The notes under the pieces are model-generated. The model ran no database searches. It was not told the origin of the DNA and saw nothing but the letters and a program-made list of their open reading frames with translations. From Rheum nobile (taxonomy: Eukaryota > Streptophyta > Magnoliopsida > Caryophyllales > Polygonaceae), in contig WOAB01000606.1 in assembly GCA_027886185.1 (NCBI GenBank), positions 4,898,001 through 4,962,000 of the forward strand: a DNA stretch of 64,000 bases. Direction: 5' to 3'. Position numbers and translations under genes: made by a program. Positions 1-10,798 of the stretch are shown here, one piece after another; positions within the stretch are counted from its first letter, which is position 1; the number at the start of each line of letters is the position of its first letter.

Positions 1-341
1 TAATTGTGTGCCTTCTCGCCTTATCTTCCTCGTCGTCCAAAAATGGTAAGTCCTTTTCCTTTGTTACCGTTATATTTTTTGCCATATATTTTATCTTCAA
101 TGCTGGGAGTAATGGTGAAGATTATTCCATTAAATCTCTGTAATTACGGTGGCTTGAATGTCGTGGCCGTTGCGTGATCTGGGCATTTAATGCATGGCGA
201 GATTCTCGCGACCCTGTCGGAGGGCATTCGACCAGTGAAGTCTCGTCGCCTCCTCTGGGCTTTTCCTTTGTTCTTCCGATCTGCAGTGGGCTTGGGCTCG
301 ATTCACCCGACTCGTCTTCTCCGGGGATGCCAGGCCCAACA
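1..341 (-). repeat. 3' LTR of the Tat element (partial, cut by window edge)
   Basis: Nearly identical to 9379-9718 at a constant offset of 9377. It ends with CA after GCCCAA, where the two copies diverge (AATAGCCCC here, GCTGCCATT at the other end). The first half of this LTR lies outside the window. Confidence 0.93.
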
Positions 342-360
342 ATAGCCCCAAGTTGCCTTG
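342..360 (-). promoter_or_regulatory. Polypurine tract next to the 3' LTR
   Basis: Directly inside the left LTR the minus strand reads a purine-rich run (GGCAACTTGGGGCTAT) before the LTR start. This is the expected place for plus-strand priming. The match is modest because pyrimidines interrupt the tract. Confidence 0.5.
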
Positions 361-653
361 GGCTTTCGGTTTAAGCAAGGAAAGTGGAATCCGAGGCAAC
401 ATCCGAAAACACGATCTCCACCATCCTTTTTTGGCGCGTTTGCTCAGGGCTACGTGGCGCGTGATCAGGGCATGATGCGACGCCTCTGCAAATATTCACT
501 TCCCTCCATAAATTCGGAGCAGAGGAAATCGATTAGTCTTCATCCCATCTTCCTTTGCAAGTTTCTTCTGGTAAGCTTCTCGGTCTCTCTCGCCATAGTT
601 TTCTGATTTCTCTAGTCATAGCTCTTTGATCTCTCTCTCTTTTCATTCTCGAA

Positions 654-2582
654 ATGGTTTCCATCGAGGCTTCTGAGTCGTCGAAGACTCTTTCCGATTC
701 TCGTGAAGGCGAAACTCCTCCTCGTTTCATTTTGAAGGAGTCGGATGCATTGACTAGCACTTTGTCCCAGGCAGAGCTGGATCAAGTTCTCCTAGTCGGG
801 GGCTTTCCACCGGAGACGGTCGCCAGGTTGCCTCATCCAGACGAGAGGGCCGATGCGCGTTATGAAGGATGGATTTGCTTCTACGCATACCCGTTTAGAA
901 TAGGGCACAAATTTCCTTTCTCTCCCCTTGTCAGGGATTTTTTAGCCACTTTGGCACTGACGCCATGTCAAGTAATGCCTCAAGCGTGGAGAGTTCTTAG
1001 GGTTTTAGACCTTGTGAATGTTCAAACTGGGGCCGATTTTGATTTTGACGCTCTGTGGTATAACTACTTTATTGGGTCAAAGAGTTCCTGTCGCGTTCAG
1101 TTGCGTATCCGACATGGTCGGAAGCCCTTGGTGCAGAGCCTTGATGTCAAACGACCGCGGATGGGGGTCGAAGTTCTTTTTCGTCGAACGTTCTTCTTTG
1201 GAGAAGGAGGGAGAGTGTCCGTTTTTTTTGACGGAGTGGCGAATCGATAGTATGTATTTGTCTTCTCTTTCGCGTATTTTATGTGTCTTAACTCTTGCTT
1301 TAACTTTTCTTTTTTGTAGTCCCCGAACCAGAAGATCTAGAAGTGAGTAGCCGGTCGGAAGGCTTGTCGAAGATTGTCCTTGAAATTCCCGCGTCTGAAA
1401 GAAAGTTTGTGAACGTCAACCTGCTGTCGACGACCCCTACCTCTCAAGACGACATGTCGAATGTCTCATCGTCTCGTGCAAAAGGTAGATTCTTGACTCT
1501 AGGCGTCTTTTATTGTTTTTCGTTTTGTCGTGTACTTTAGGATTTCTCCCTTTCTGTTGTTCTGTCATGTCTGGTTCCCCTGGTGGTCGATCGAGTGCTC
1601 CTTTGAGGGTGGCGTCAGGGAAAAGTCTAATCAAGCAGAGGAAGGCGGTGGCCAAAGCCGCGTCAAGCAAACCGGATCTGGTGGATCTGACGGTTCCAGT
1701 CAAGACTGGCTCTAAGAGGAAGGCGAGCGCTCGCCCTAAAGACGTCAAGGTGGAGGACATCCCTAGGAAGAAGAGTACGACCGCTGAGGGGGTCGGCAAG
1801 ATCGGTGCCGTCGGACAGTCGATCGCCGACCTTTTTCGCGCTCAGGACCCGACTTTGAAGTCGGAAGTTATGGATGTCTCCCCTCTAGACTGCATTGGTG
1901 AAGCGGGATGCTCCGCGTGGAGGGTGAGTTGCTCTTTGTTCTTGTTTTTATATTTCTTTTTGCTCGACCGCGTTTCTTGATTGTGTTTTTGTGTTGTCGT
2001 GTGTCTTTCTGTCAGGCCTTCCAATATTTCTTGGGAGCTTACTCTGGTGTTCAGGCGATGCTTGTCAAGGCCGAGGATAGGGCTGCTAGGTCAGAGTCTG
2101 ACCTTGCGTCTTTGAGGACCAAGCTGGAGGGAGCGGAAAGTCGCTGCCGTGAGACTGAGCGTCGCCTCACCAGGGAGCTGAAGAGTTGTCAAGAAGAGCT
2201 GGTCGCAAGTCAGAGGGGGTTTGAAGAGTGCTGATCAAGCGTTGAGGAGGAGGTGAAGCGGGCTCGGATTGCCGATGGCCAGATTGCTGGCGATGTTGGG
2301 GCCTTTTATGTTGTGAAGTCGCGCATCGAGATGATCGAAGAGTTCAATGAGGGTAAGCATGAGCTCTGGGACCTGAAAGAGGAGAAGGAGACTCTGGACT
2401 CCATGTTCTCAAAGGGCGATCCTGGTCAGGAGCTGTTTTGCTTGGCCGACGTCGGAGAAGAGGCCGTGGATGAAGGCGCCGATGAGGACGAGGCCCATCC
2501 TGGCGAGGTCGAGCCGACTGACGAGATAGCTTCTCTGGAGCCAGCCCCTACGGAAGGTAATGCCATTGCCCCCGATGCTTGA
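654..2582 (+). pseudogene. Antisense extra ORF of the Tat element (gypsy-type transposase_28-like), decayed
   Basis: A gene-like series of open segments on the strand opposite gag-pol, between integrase and the 3' LTR. The first segment (654-1250, 198 aa) has the features of the plant family annotated as putative gypsy-type transposon (Pfam Transposase_28-like): an LVGGFPPE stretch, a YPFRIGHKFPFSPLVRDFL stretch and a PQAWR core. Later segments follow at about 1319-1484, 1560-1920 and 2017-2582, with plausible splice sites (donor GTGAGT at 1923, acceptor CTGTCAG at 2016). The last segment is a heptad-rich coiled coil followed by an acidic tail. An in-frame TGA at 2232 splits it, with clear coding on both sides. 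Exon limits are approximate; the donor of exon 1 is unclear. Tat elements are known to carry such antisense ORFs of unknown role. No function is claimed. Confidence 0.72.
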
Positions 2583-2650
2583 TTTGTTTTCTTTGCGTAG
2601 TACGACTTTGTTTGCCCCACCTGTGTATGGGTTTGAATATTATGTGTTTT

Positions 2651-2766
2651 GCCGACCCGTCTACCATCGCGGGTCGCAGGATATTTCTAAATGACTGTCG
2701 TTAAAGTCCTACAGATGTGTAGGCTGACAATGTGTTTTGGCGACCCGTCCACCATCGCGGGTCGCG
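2651..2766. repeat. Paired hairpin motif downstream of the antisense ORF
   Basis: A CGACCCG...CGGGTCG inverted repeat with a 10-base loop occurs at 2653-2676 and again, almost identical, at 2741-2764. They lie 70 and 160 bases after the antisense stop codon, so they could act in RNA 3'-end formation or stability on either strand. That role is inference. Confidence 0.6.
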
Positions 2767-3279
2767 TATTTGTATAAAAATGCTTTTATTTCGATGCAAT
2801 TGTATTTTTACATATAGAATCGTATGCTTGTTTGTTTCGTACATGTTCGTCAGACCTTCAAGGAAGTTGTCGACGACGTTTTGTATTTCGTGTATGTCGG
2901 TTTCACCCGTATGCTCCGTCGAGTGGGGTTTCACCGTGTGTATGTATGTAGAGCAGGCATGCGATGTGTTTGTGTATGTGTTAGTCATGACATTATGCCG
3001 GGAGGTAAGCAATATGTTTTATTGCATAAATGTAATAAGGTGTTGTACCTTATGTTTTGTGTAAGGCAGGCGGTGTGCCGACGTGCCTGTGTTGTCATCT
3101 CCACGTGTTCCGATCGATCGTGTAATGTAATGTAAGCGCTTTTTCGCGGATGACAGGATCCAATGTAAATGTTGTTCTGCATTTGTGTTTTTGTAAGGAG
3201 GAAGTCCTCGCTTAGTGTTAGATGATGACATGTAAAAGAAGATAGCGATGTACATGCAATAAGATGCGATGTATATGCG

Positions 3280-3363
3280 ATAGATAGCAATGTATATGTG
3301 ATAGATAGCAATGTATATGTGATAGATAGCAATGTATATGTGATAGATAGCAATGTATATGCG
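3280..3363. repeat. 21-bp tandem repeat, four copies
   Basis: The unit ATAGATAGCAATGTATATGTG is repeated four times in a row, the last copy with one change. It lies in the 3' untranslated part of the Tat element, just past the integrase stop. Confidence 0.9.
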
Positions 3364-3399
3364 ACGTATATAATTTGTATGATGTTTTACCTCATTGGT

Positions 3400-4554
3400 T
3401 CAGAAATGGTAGAGCTTTAGATGTGCTGCGTTCCAACTCCTCGGGATCGGTTGTCCGTCTTTATCCTTTAACTGATATGCTCCCTGTCCGACCACTTCGG
3501 TGATCAAGTAAGGTCCTTCCCACTGTGGTGCTAGCTTTCCGTCGGAGGGGTTCTTAGTGTTCTGGAAAGTTTTTCTGAGGACCCAGTCTCCGACCTTGAA
3601 TGCCTTGATTCAGACGTTCTTGTTGTAGCTCCTTGCGACTTGTTGTTGGAACCTGACCATCCTGATTCGGGCTTTCTCTCTGATCTCGTCCGCTGTGTCT
3701 AGATTGTGTGCTAGTTCGATGTCGTTTTGTTCATTTGTCTGAAGGTTGCAGCGAGTGGTCGGAACCAGTAACTCAGCCGGGATGACCGCCTCACTCCCAT
3801 AGACGAGAGAGAAAGGATATTGCCCGATCGCATTCTTTGGAGTAGTCCTGTCAGACCAGAGAATAAGTGGGAGTTCGTCTGCCCATTTGCCTTTAGCCCC
3901 TATGAGGCGTTTCTTGAGGTTGTTGATAATGATCTTGTTGCTGGATTCGGCTTGTCCGTTGGATTGCGGATACCGAGGTGTGGATGTGACCAACTTGATG
4001 TTCCATTGGTCGCAGAAGGCTCGAGTCTTATGACTGATGAATTGGGAGCCATTGTCGCACACGATTTCTGATGGGACGCCAAATCTGCACAAGATATTGC
4101 GTTTTATGAATGAAATGACGTGTTGATCTTTTACCTCTCTGTAGGCTTCGGCTTCGATCCATTTAAAGAAGTAGTCCGTCATGGCAAGGAAAAAGACTCT
4201 TTGACCCGACGCGGGAGGGAGCTTTCCGACAATGTCCATTCCCCATCTCATAAAGGGCCATGGAGCCAGGGTCGGATGGAGGAGCTCCGAAGGCTGATGA
4301 TGGATGGGTGCGTGCCGCTGACAGGCGTCGCACTTCTTGGTGTATTCCATGGCGTCTTTGTTCATCGTTGGCCAATAGTACCCATTTCGTAGGGCTTTTC
4401 CCGAGAGGCTTCGTCTGCCGGTGTGATTGCCACACTCCCCTTCGTGCAACGATTGTAAGATACGTCCGACTTCTGGAGTCTTGAGGCATCGTAGGAGTAG
4501 TCCTGTAACAGATCTTTTGTACAAGATGTTATCTACGATATCGTAAGAGAGTGC
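3400..4554 (-). pseudogene. Integrase of the Tat element (two in-frame stops)
   Basis: Minus-strand integrase domain of the polyprotein. It shows an HHCC zinc-binding N-terminus (HEGECGNH ... CDACQRH), then a DD(E) core: MDIVGKLP with the first Asp, CDNGSQF with the second, and PQSNGQAESSNK with the Glu. A C-terminal GDWVLRK-type segment continues past a TGA at 3610 to a true stop at 3400, so the fold runs on in frame through the stop. A TAA at 4555 separates it from the RNase H segment upstream, also in a continuous reading. The role would have been insertion of the cDNA. No chromodomain follows, as expected for Tat. Confidence 0.9.
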
Positions 4555-5376
4555 TTATACCTTGAGCCTTTTTGCTTCCTTCTTGTCGTCGGGTAGGATA
4601 CCGTCTTTTAACCATCTAATGTAAGGCAGCATCCAGTCGTCATTGGTGTCGACGATGTCTTCTTCTGATCGGTCGCCTACTTTTATGGCGACGAGTTCTT
4701 CAAGTGATGTTGTTGACTCGACAGATGTCCTTGGGACGGCTGGCGTGGTGATGTGGGCCAATGGTATGTGTGGAAATTCCTTCGGGTCTAGGACGGATCC
4801 CAGATTAGCGAGTGCGTCAGCTTGGGAGTTAAGATACCTGGGCACCTGTCTGATGTTGAATGTTTGGAATTGTCCGATCAGTTTCTTGGCTACCTCCAAG
4901 TAGGCTATCATTCTGGTATCCTTGGCACTGTATGACCATTGTATCTGGTTTACGACCAGCAGGGAGTCGCAAACGACTTCGATCTCTCGGACCACTAGGT
5001 CGCGAGCTAGGATGAGTCCGAATATGAGTGCCTCGTATTCAGCTTCGTTGTTAGTCGCATCCCACTCACATCTGACAGCTTGAGCTATCTTATCCCCTTG
5101 TGGCGATTTTAGCACGACCCCTAGCCCCGATCCTCTGGCATTCGATGCCTCGTCTGTGTGGAGCTCCCATGTACCTGCCTCATCCGTCGCGAGTAATTGC
5201 GTTGCTTCTTTTGTTGCTTCTTGCTCTAGGGTTGAACTGAAATCGGCCACAAAGTCGGCTAAAGCTTGCGACTTGATCGTTGTCCTGGGCTCGTACTCGA
5301 TATCGTAACCACTGAGGTGTATGGCCCATTTGGTCATTCGTCCTGTGAACTCAGGTTTCCTCATGATAGCTCTCAT
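4555..5376 (-). pseudogene. Remnant first RNase H plus archaeal-type RNase H of the Tat element
   Basis: The first part (through SGYDIEYEPRT and ALADFVADF) is the inactive tail of the usual Ty3/gypsy RNase H. After a linker comes a second RNase H with the acidic set of the archaeal type: HTDEASN, NNEAEYEAL, VVCDSLLVV and AKDTRM. The usual DGAS motif reads DEAS here. A second RNase H of this type is characteristic of the Tat lineage. The segment is in a different frame from the reverse transcriptase; the two overlap at 5373-5376. Confidence 0.88.
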
Positions 5377-6740
5377 GGGATGATTAGTGCGAACAGTAAT
5401 AGTATGGGATTCGAAATATGGTTGAGTTTGTTCGAAGCCATTACCAGTGATAGCACGAGCTTTTCAAGTGACGAATACCTTGTTTCGGCCGGTAACAGCG
5501 TCCGACTGACGTAATATATTGGCGACTGTTTGCCATCCTCCTCCCTGATCAGTACTGCGCTTACGGCTGATTCTGACACTGCAAGATAAAGAAATAAGGG
5601 CTCGTCGCCTTTAGGTTTGGTCAGTAACATGGGACTGGCCAGGTACTCTTTGAGGTTTTGGAACGCTGCTTCGTGTTCTTCCGTCCATTGAAAGGACTTG
5701 TTCTTCTTGAGTGCGTCGTGGAAGGGTTTGCATTTGTCGGATGATTTGGAGATGAATCTGCTCAGAGCTGCTATCCGACCTGTGAGCTTCTGTACATCTT
5801 TGACGCATCGGGGGGATCGAAGGTTGATGAGAGCCTTGATCTGTTCTGGGCTAGCCTCTACTCCTCTTTGTGTCATCATGTATCCTAAGAACTTCCCTGA
5901 CGATGCTCCGAAGGAGCATTTAGTAGGGTTTAGTTTCATGTTGTACCTTTTGAGCACCTCGAAGCTGTTGCGTAGGTGGTCTATGTGATCTTCTTTCTTT
6001 TTGGACTTGACCAACATGTCGTCGATGTAGACTTCCATCGTGTCTCCGATTTGGTCTTTGAATATTTTGTTGACTAGTCGTTGATACGTAGCCCCTGCAT
6101 TTTTCAAACCAAAGGGCATTACTCGGTAACAATAGATACATTGGCTGGTGATGAACGCTGTTTTTTCTTGATCGTCGGGTTCCATAAGGATTTGATTGTA
6201 ACCGCTGAAAGCGTCCATGAAGGTAAGCATTTCGTGCCCCGCTGTGGCATCGACCATGGCGTCGATATGGGGTAAAGGGAACGAGTCCTTGGGACAAGCC
6301 TTGTTGAGGTCTGTGAAGTCGATGCAGACTCTCCATTTGCCGTTCTTTTTCTGGACTACGACCACGTTGGCTAGCCATTCAGGATAGTGGACCTCCCTGA
6401 TCTTTCCTGTTTCCAATAAGCTCTTGACTTCGTCGTTGACTATCTTGTTCCGCTCGGGGGCGAACTTCCTGCGTTTTTGCTTGACAGGGGGATGAGATGG
6501 ATCCACATTTAATTTATGAGTAATAACGTTTGGAGATATTCCGACCATATCCTCATGCGACCATGCGAAACAGTCAGCATTGGCCCTGAGAAAGTCAAGA
6601 AGTTGTTGTCTGGTCGAATCGTCCAAGTCCGACCCGACCCTTACCGTTTGGTTTGGCTTTGAAGGGTCTAGTGCGATTTCATCGAGTTTTTCCATTTCTG
6701 GTTCGACATACCGACTAGGCCCTTCGCCGCTCTGTGGTTG
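5373..6740 (-). pseudogene. Reverse transcriptase of the Tat element (frameshifted at its end)
   Basis: A Ty3/gypsy reverse transcriptase on the minus strand. Visible blocks in order: VVVQKKNGKWRVCIDFTDLN, the FSGYNQI stretch, MPFGLKNAGATYQRLVN, the catalytic YIDDMLVKS, FLGYMMTQRG, and the start of the first RNase H (FLYLAVSE). After SLEKLVLSLVMAS the reading goes into nonsense and the downstream RNase H continues in another frame, so a small indel lies near 5400-5440. The start is not a real gene start; this is one domain of a gag-pol frame and is preceded by a TAG at 6741. Confidence 0.92.
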
Positions 6741-7601
6741 CTATGCGGTCTTGTGTTCGACTGCGCTCTTCATGGAAGCGACGTAGCATTCTTTTGCGGT
6801 CCTTTGATCTCCTTTGATCTCTTTGACTCCCCATTCAGTGGGGAATTTGATGACTTGATGATACGTTGAAGGTACTGCCTTCATAGCGTGTATCCATGGC
6901 CTGCCAAGAATACAATTATAGGGAGACGGACAGTCTAGGACTAAGAATTTCACATGTTGGTTGATTCCTCCAGCGTATGTGGTTAGAATGATTTCACCAG
7001 TCGTATGCTTAACCTCACCACTGAACCCGACCAGTGGGGTCGACTTCTTGATTAGGTCGTTCTCAGTCAGACCCATTTCTTTAAGAGCGTCAAGGGTCAA
7101 GAGGTTTGTCGAACTCCCTGTATCGATTAGTACTCTCCGTATTAAACAATTACCAATAGACAAAGAGATTACCAGACCATCGTGGTGACTATCCGACCCG
7201 TCGGAATCGGATTCATCGAATGTGACCGTCGGAAGGTCAGATGTCCTCCTTGGCTTGAATTCCGATGCCTCGGGCATGTCGCCCTTGCTTTCCCTAGCGT
7301 ATCGCTTAGCCGCAGAGTATGTGTTTCCACATATATCCGATCCACCTGAAATGGTATTTACAACTTTTGTATGGACGGGAGATGGGGGTTTGTTCTGTTT
7401 TACCTGATCTCGACGTTCCATGGTGGCCTTTGCCCGCTCCGATATTACGTCGCGCAGGAGCCCCTGTGAGAGTAGCCTAGCGACTTCCTTCCGCAGGGCG
7501 ATGCACTCGTCGGTCGAATGACCGTGGTCGCCGTGGAATTCGCACCATCGACTCATGTCCTTCTTAACATCCGGTCGGTCGCTCTTTCGGAGCCATCTTA
7601 C
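6741..7601 (-). pseudogene. Zinc-finger and protease part of the Tat gag-pol frame
   Basis: It begins with a Cys/His motif typical of this lineage (WCEFHGDHGHSTDEC) that normally sits at the gag end, followed by an acidic linker. The aspartic protease has RRVLIDTGSSTNLL with the catalytic DTGS and ends with CILGRPW. It is in the same frame as gag upstream (TAG at 7602) and as reverse transcriptase downstream (TAG at 6741), so the element originally had one long gag-pol frame in this region. Confidence 0.88.
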
Positions 7602-8990
7602 CTATTTTCCGTATTTGTCGAAACTCTTGACGAGCTCCGACACGGAAACATTGAAATTATAAGAATGGGCCCTAGGAGGCAATGTCGGACCGTCTCTCCA
7701 TTCCTGTGACCTGTCTTGAAAAGAGTTTACCTGATTTGGTTCGTTTCGATTACGAGAATAGGGATGAGATCGTCTGTCTCGACGGTTGTCGGTGGGATTT
7801 TTACGGTCGGATGGATCGGGTCCGCGTGAGGCTTTACGCGACTCTCGGTCTTGTTCCAATCTTACCTCGGCCATGGTTTTGGCTTGGACATCTTCAAAAC
7901 TTTTACACGGGTACTTGGTAATCTCGTCGTAGAGATTGCTGTCTTTGACCAGACCTTGTCGGAAGGCCTCAATGGAGGTTGTGACGTCGCAGTGGGGGAT
8001 CGCCACTTTTTCCTTATTATACCTGTTAAGATAATTCCGAAGGGGTTCGTTATACCTTTGTGTGACTCGGTAGAGGTCGCTTGATTGTCTTTCGAGCCTT
8101 CGACTGCTAGCAAATTGACTCTTGAAAGAGTTGACCAGATCCGCAAATGATGTAATCATTCCCTGAGGCAAACGCATAAACCACGTTAGTGCGGGACCCG
8201 CGAGGGTTGTGCCAAAGCTTTTGCACATGACAGCCTCGCGGCTCTCCCTTGAAACAGATGCGGCCATTAGTTTTTGTTTATAGAGAGAGATATGGTCATC
8301 TGGATCGGTGGTGCCGTCGAACGTCGCCATGTTGGGGAGATGGAACTTCTTGGGGATCTCGACCCTTGTGATTTCTTCGACGAACGGGGATTCTTCGAAT
8401 CCGCCGGACGTTTCCCTCTCGATTGGTTGAGGGACTCCTGGGAGCCTGTTGAAGCGATCGTCGATCGTCTTCATGTGTCTGTTGAGCGTCTGCTGGAAAA
8501 GAGCCAGGACATCTGGCGGATTGGTAACCTGCGGTTCATCGATTCGGGCCCCAGCAGACCCGATCGGTGTGGAAAAGGTGACATGGTTAGTCAAAAATGG
8601 ACTAGCGAAAGGAGTTCGAGACGTACCCTCAGTGTGTCCGGGACGTCGTATGCTCAGAGGCGTCGGCTCGATGTTGTCCATGTCGAGGCGTGTTCGGACG
8701 CCGCCGTGGACGGGCACGTTCCTAGATCCTGAAGCCACTGACTGTACTTGCGACTTAAGAGACTCATTTTCACGGGTTAGTTGCGCGATCTCGGCTTCGG
8801 ATTGGGTTGACAAAGCGGCTAGGGCCTCGGTCTTTTGGCGTTGCTGGGCTAGTTCCTCTTGAAGGGTGGCCATTTTTTGGGAAAGTTCTTGGAACTGGGT
8901 TGGACGAGGATTTTCGATTGCGATTACTGCATCTTGGGTTCCGTCTTCGAGACGTGGTTCTTGGTTGTCGGTAGGTGGGTCAATAGTCAT
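7602..8990 (-). pseudogene. Gag of the Tat element
   Basis: A 462-residue open segment starting at 8990, about 55 bases inside the right LTR. The N-terminus has a coiled coil rich in Gln and Glu (about residues 35-85). The centre has the retrotransposon gag core: FHLPNMATFDGTTDPDDH, TWFMRLP, FKSQFASS, LRNYLNRYNKE. The tail is basic and Arg/Ser/Asp-rich. This would form the particle shell. It is the longest unbroken frame of the element, but the TAG at its end cuts it from the zinc finger and pol. Confidence 0.9.
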
Positions 8991-9024
8991 GGTTGGAAAG
9001 TTTCGGAATGGTGATCGGCAAGTT

Positions 9025-9042
9025 GCCCCACGGTGGGCGCCA
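9025..9042 (-). promoter_or_regulatory. Primer-binding site of the Tat element
   Basis: On the minus strand the bases TGGCGCCCACCGTGGGGC start three bases after the LTR end. A TGGCGCC-type sequence at this spot is the standard form of a plant LTR-retrotransposon primer site. I do not assign the tRNA. Confidence 0.75.
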
Positions 9043-9045
9043 AAT

Positions 9046-9718
9046 TGTTTTGGGGCGAAAGGATCGGACGACCTAAATCGCCTTAGACGGGGTAACTAGT
9101 CGATCAGGTGATAGAGAACAATCCAAACCAAGCAGATAATTGACAAGCAAAGAATAAATGTAGAATAGTGAGATGATTTTATTAGATAATGTATTGATCG
9201 GATCGAATCGAGATACAACTTATCGTAGTTTAGACCGAGTGGTCGTGTAGGATTCGATCGATGACTTTTAGGTGGCGACCGGTGGAGAGTAAGCGCAGAT
9301 GATTGCTAGAGAGCTAAACGGGCAGCGTAAGTGTTGTTCTGATTCGTTTGTGAGTCAGGATGCTTGTGTGTCCAACGTAATTGTGTGCCTTCTCGCCTTA
9401 TCTTCCTCGTCGTCCAAAAATGGTAAGTCATTTTCCTTTGTTACCGTTATATTTTTTGCCATATATTTTATCTTCAATGCTGGGAGTAATGGTGAAGATT
9501 ATTCCATTAAATCTCTGTAATTACGGTGGCTTGAATGTCGTGGCCGTTGCGTGATCTGGGCATTTAATGCATGGCGAGATTCTCGCGACCCTGTCGGAGG
9601 GCATTCGACCAGTGAAGTCTCGTCTCCTCCTCTGGGCTTTTCCTTTGTTCTTCCGATCTGCAGTGGGCTTGGGCTCGATTCACCCGACTCGTCTTCTCTG
9701 GGGATGCCAGGCCCAACA
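9046..9718 (-). repeat. 5' LTR of the Tat element (complete, 673 bp)
   Basis: Starts TGTTTTGGGG next to the primer site and ends ...CCCAACA, so it has the TG...CA ends of an LTR. Its last 340 bases match window bases 1-341 with only a few changes, which points to a fairly recent insertion. The sequence after 9718 is a copia gene. Confidence 0.92.
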
Positions 9719-10228
9719 GCTGCCATTCGGGTCCTACACTACATCAAGTCTCACCCGAGGCAGGGCTTACTTCTATCGGCGTCCAGCTCTTTATCTATCA
9801 ACGCATTTTGTGATTCCGATTGGGCCGCATGCCCGATTACACGACGCTCGATAACCGGCTACTTCATCAAGCTCGGTTTGTCCCCGATCTCTTGAAAAAC
9901 CAAGAAGCAACCCACCGTTTCCCGTTCGTCTGCGGAAGCCGAGTACAGGTCCTTGGCCGCGGCATGTAGTGAATTACTTTGGATTCGTTCTTTACTTCAA
10001 TCTCTCGGTGTTGCCCTCTCCACTCCGATGCGGCTCTTTTGCGACAGTCAAGCTGCTTTGCATATAGCCGCTAATCCTGTCTTCCATGAGCGTACCAAGC
10101 ACATAGAGATTGATCTCCATTTCGTCCGTGACATTATTCAGGCAGGGCTAATTTCTACTTCACACATCTCCACTATGCATCAACCGGCAGATCTCTTTAC
10201 GAAAGCTCTCGAGAAACAGCAGTTCTAA
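9719..10228 (+). pseudogene. Ty1/copia RNase H fragment, target of the Tat insertion
   Basis: The plus strand encodes the end of a copia polyprotein: AAIRVLHYIKSHPRQGL, AFCDSDWA, RRSITGY, SSAEAEYRSLA, CDSQAALHIA, NPVFHERTKHIEIDLHF and a final FTKAL. The first part reads directly out of the Tat LTR end, so the Tat element sits inside this gene and the rest of the copia element is expected to the left of the window. A TGA near 9893 replaces the Trp usual between SPIS and KTKKQ. The reading ends at 10228. Confidence 0.92.
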
Positions 10229-10283
10229 TTTCTATTGAGCAAGTTGGGCATTTTCGACCTTCATACTCCAACTTAAGGGAGAG

Positions 10284-10430
10284 TATTAGGAGATTATATT
10301 GTTAGGCTATTCATCTTTCTTCCGGCTATTCATCTTTCTTCCTAAGATATATCTTTATACTATATATATCTTTCGATACTCATCAGTATCACACAAGCTT
10401 TTCCCATAATCGATCCCCTCTCTCTTATCA
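10284..10430 (+). repeat. Candidate short 3' LTR of the copia element
   Basis: It follows a purine-rich stretch (AACTTAAGGGAGAG) 50-60 bases after the copia stop, begins TATTAGGAGATTATAT (the expected TG is TA) and may end with CTCTTATCA at 10430. It has an internal direct repeat of GGCTATTCATCTTTCTTCC. The second LTR is outside the window, so the limits cannot be proved. Confidence 0.45.
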
Positions 10431-10798
10431 CTATCCTAAAAAGTATTGATAAAATTTTATCTTAAAATCATCTTTAACCTGTATTTCACCTTTTGGCGGG
10501 GCTTTTCACAATCTTCGTCACCAAGTAAGAAAATAAATAACTTAACTAACGTGACCCTTCTACCAGTTTTTGGTTACATATTACATTCAGGTACATGACT
10601 ATATTCTCAAGTACGTAGCTGACCAAAAAAAATATATTCTCAAGTACGCTCAATATTGAGTCAGTTATCCCCACAAAAAAAATATTGAGTTAATTAAGAC
10701 ATTTATCACATACTTGAAATTAGACTCAAGATTTTGTAAGCCCAAATAATCTCCAAAATCGAAACCTTAAAATTTGATAGACTTTTAGGGGATTCTTT
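10431..10798. other. AT-rich spacer without recognisable features
   Basis: No ORF of note. I see only AT-rich sequence between the copia remnant and the foldback-like element, with a small repeat of TATATTCTCAAGTACG near 10600-10645. Confidence 0.6.

Larger units (their letters stand above)
1..9718 (-). mobile_element. Tat/Retand-type Ty3/gypsy LTR retrotransposon, nearly complete
   Basis: Bases 1-341 repeat at 9379-9718 as the same-strand LTR, so the left LTR starts about 331 bases before the window and the whole element is about 10.05 kb. On the minus strand the order is LTR (right), primer site, gag, protease, reverse transcriptase, a second RNase H of the archaeal type, integrase, a long 3' region with an ORF on the opposite strand, then LTR (left). 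A second RNase H after the degenerate first one and an antisense ORF near the 3' LTR are known marks of the Tat lineage (Retand, Grande, Ogre). There is no chromodomain. The reading frame is broken by at least four stops and one frameshift, so this copy cannot make its proteins. It sits inside a Ty1/copia RNase H gene. Confidence 0.93.

Noticed and set aside
2732..3353. Several ORFs of 100-122 aa on both strands
   Set aside because: They are in the repeat-rich noncoding 3' region of the Tat element; the longest is formed by the 21-bp tandem repeat.
3280..3363. CRISPR-like array
   Set aside because: The repeats are directly adjacent with no unique spacers, and the genome is a plant nuclear one.
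5920..6378. 152-aa minus-strand ORF
   Set aside because: It lies wholly within the reverse transcriptase in another frame and has biased composition without domain features.
8274..8862. ORFs of 137-152 aa on the plus strand
   Set aside because: They are shadows of the Tat gag frame on the opposite strand and show no protein-like motif.
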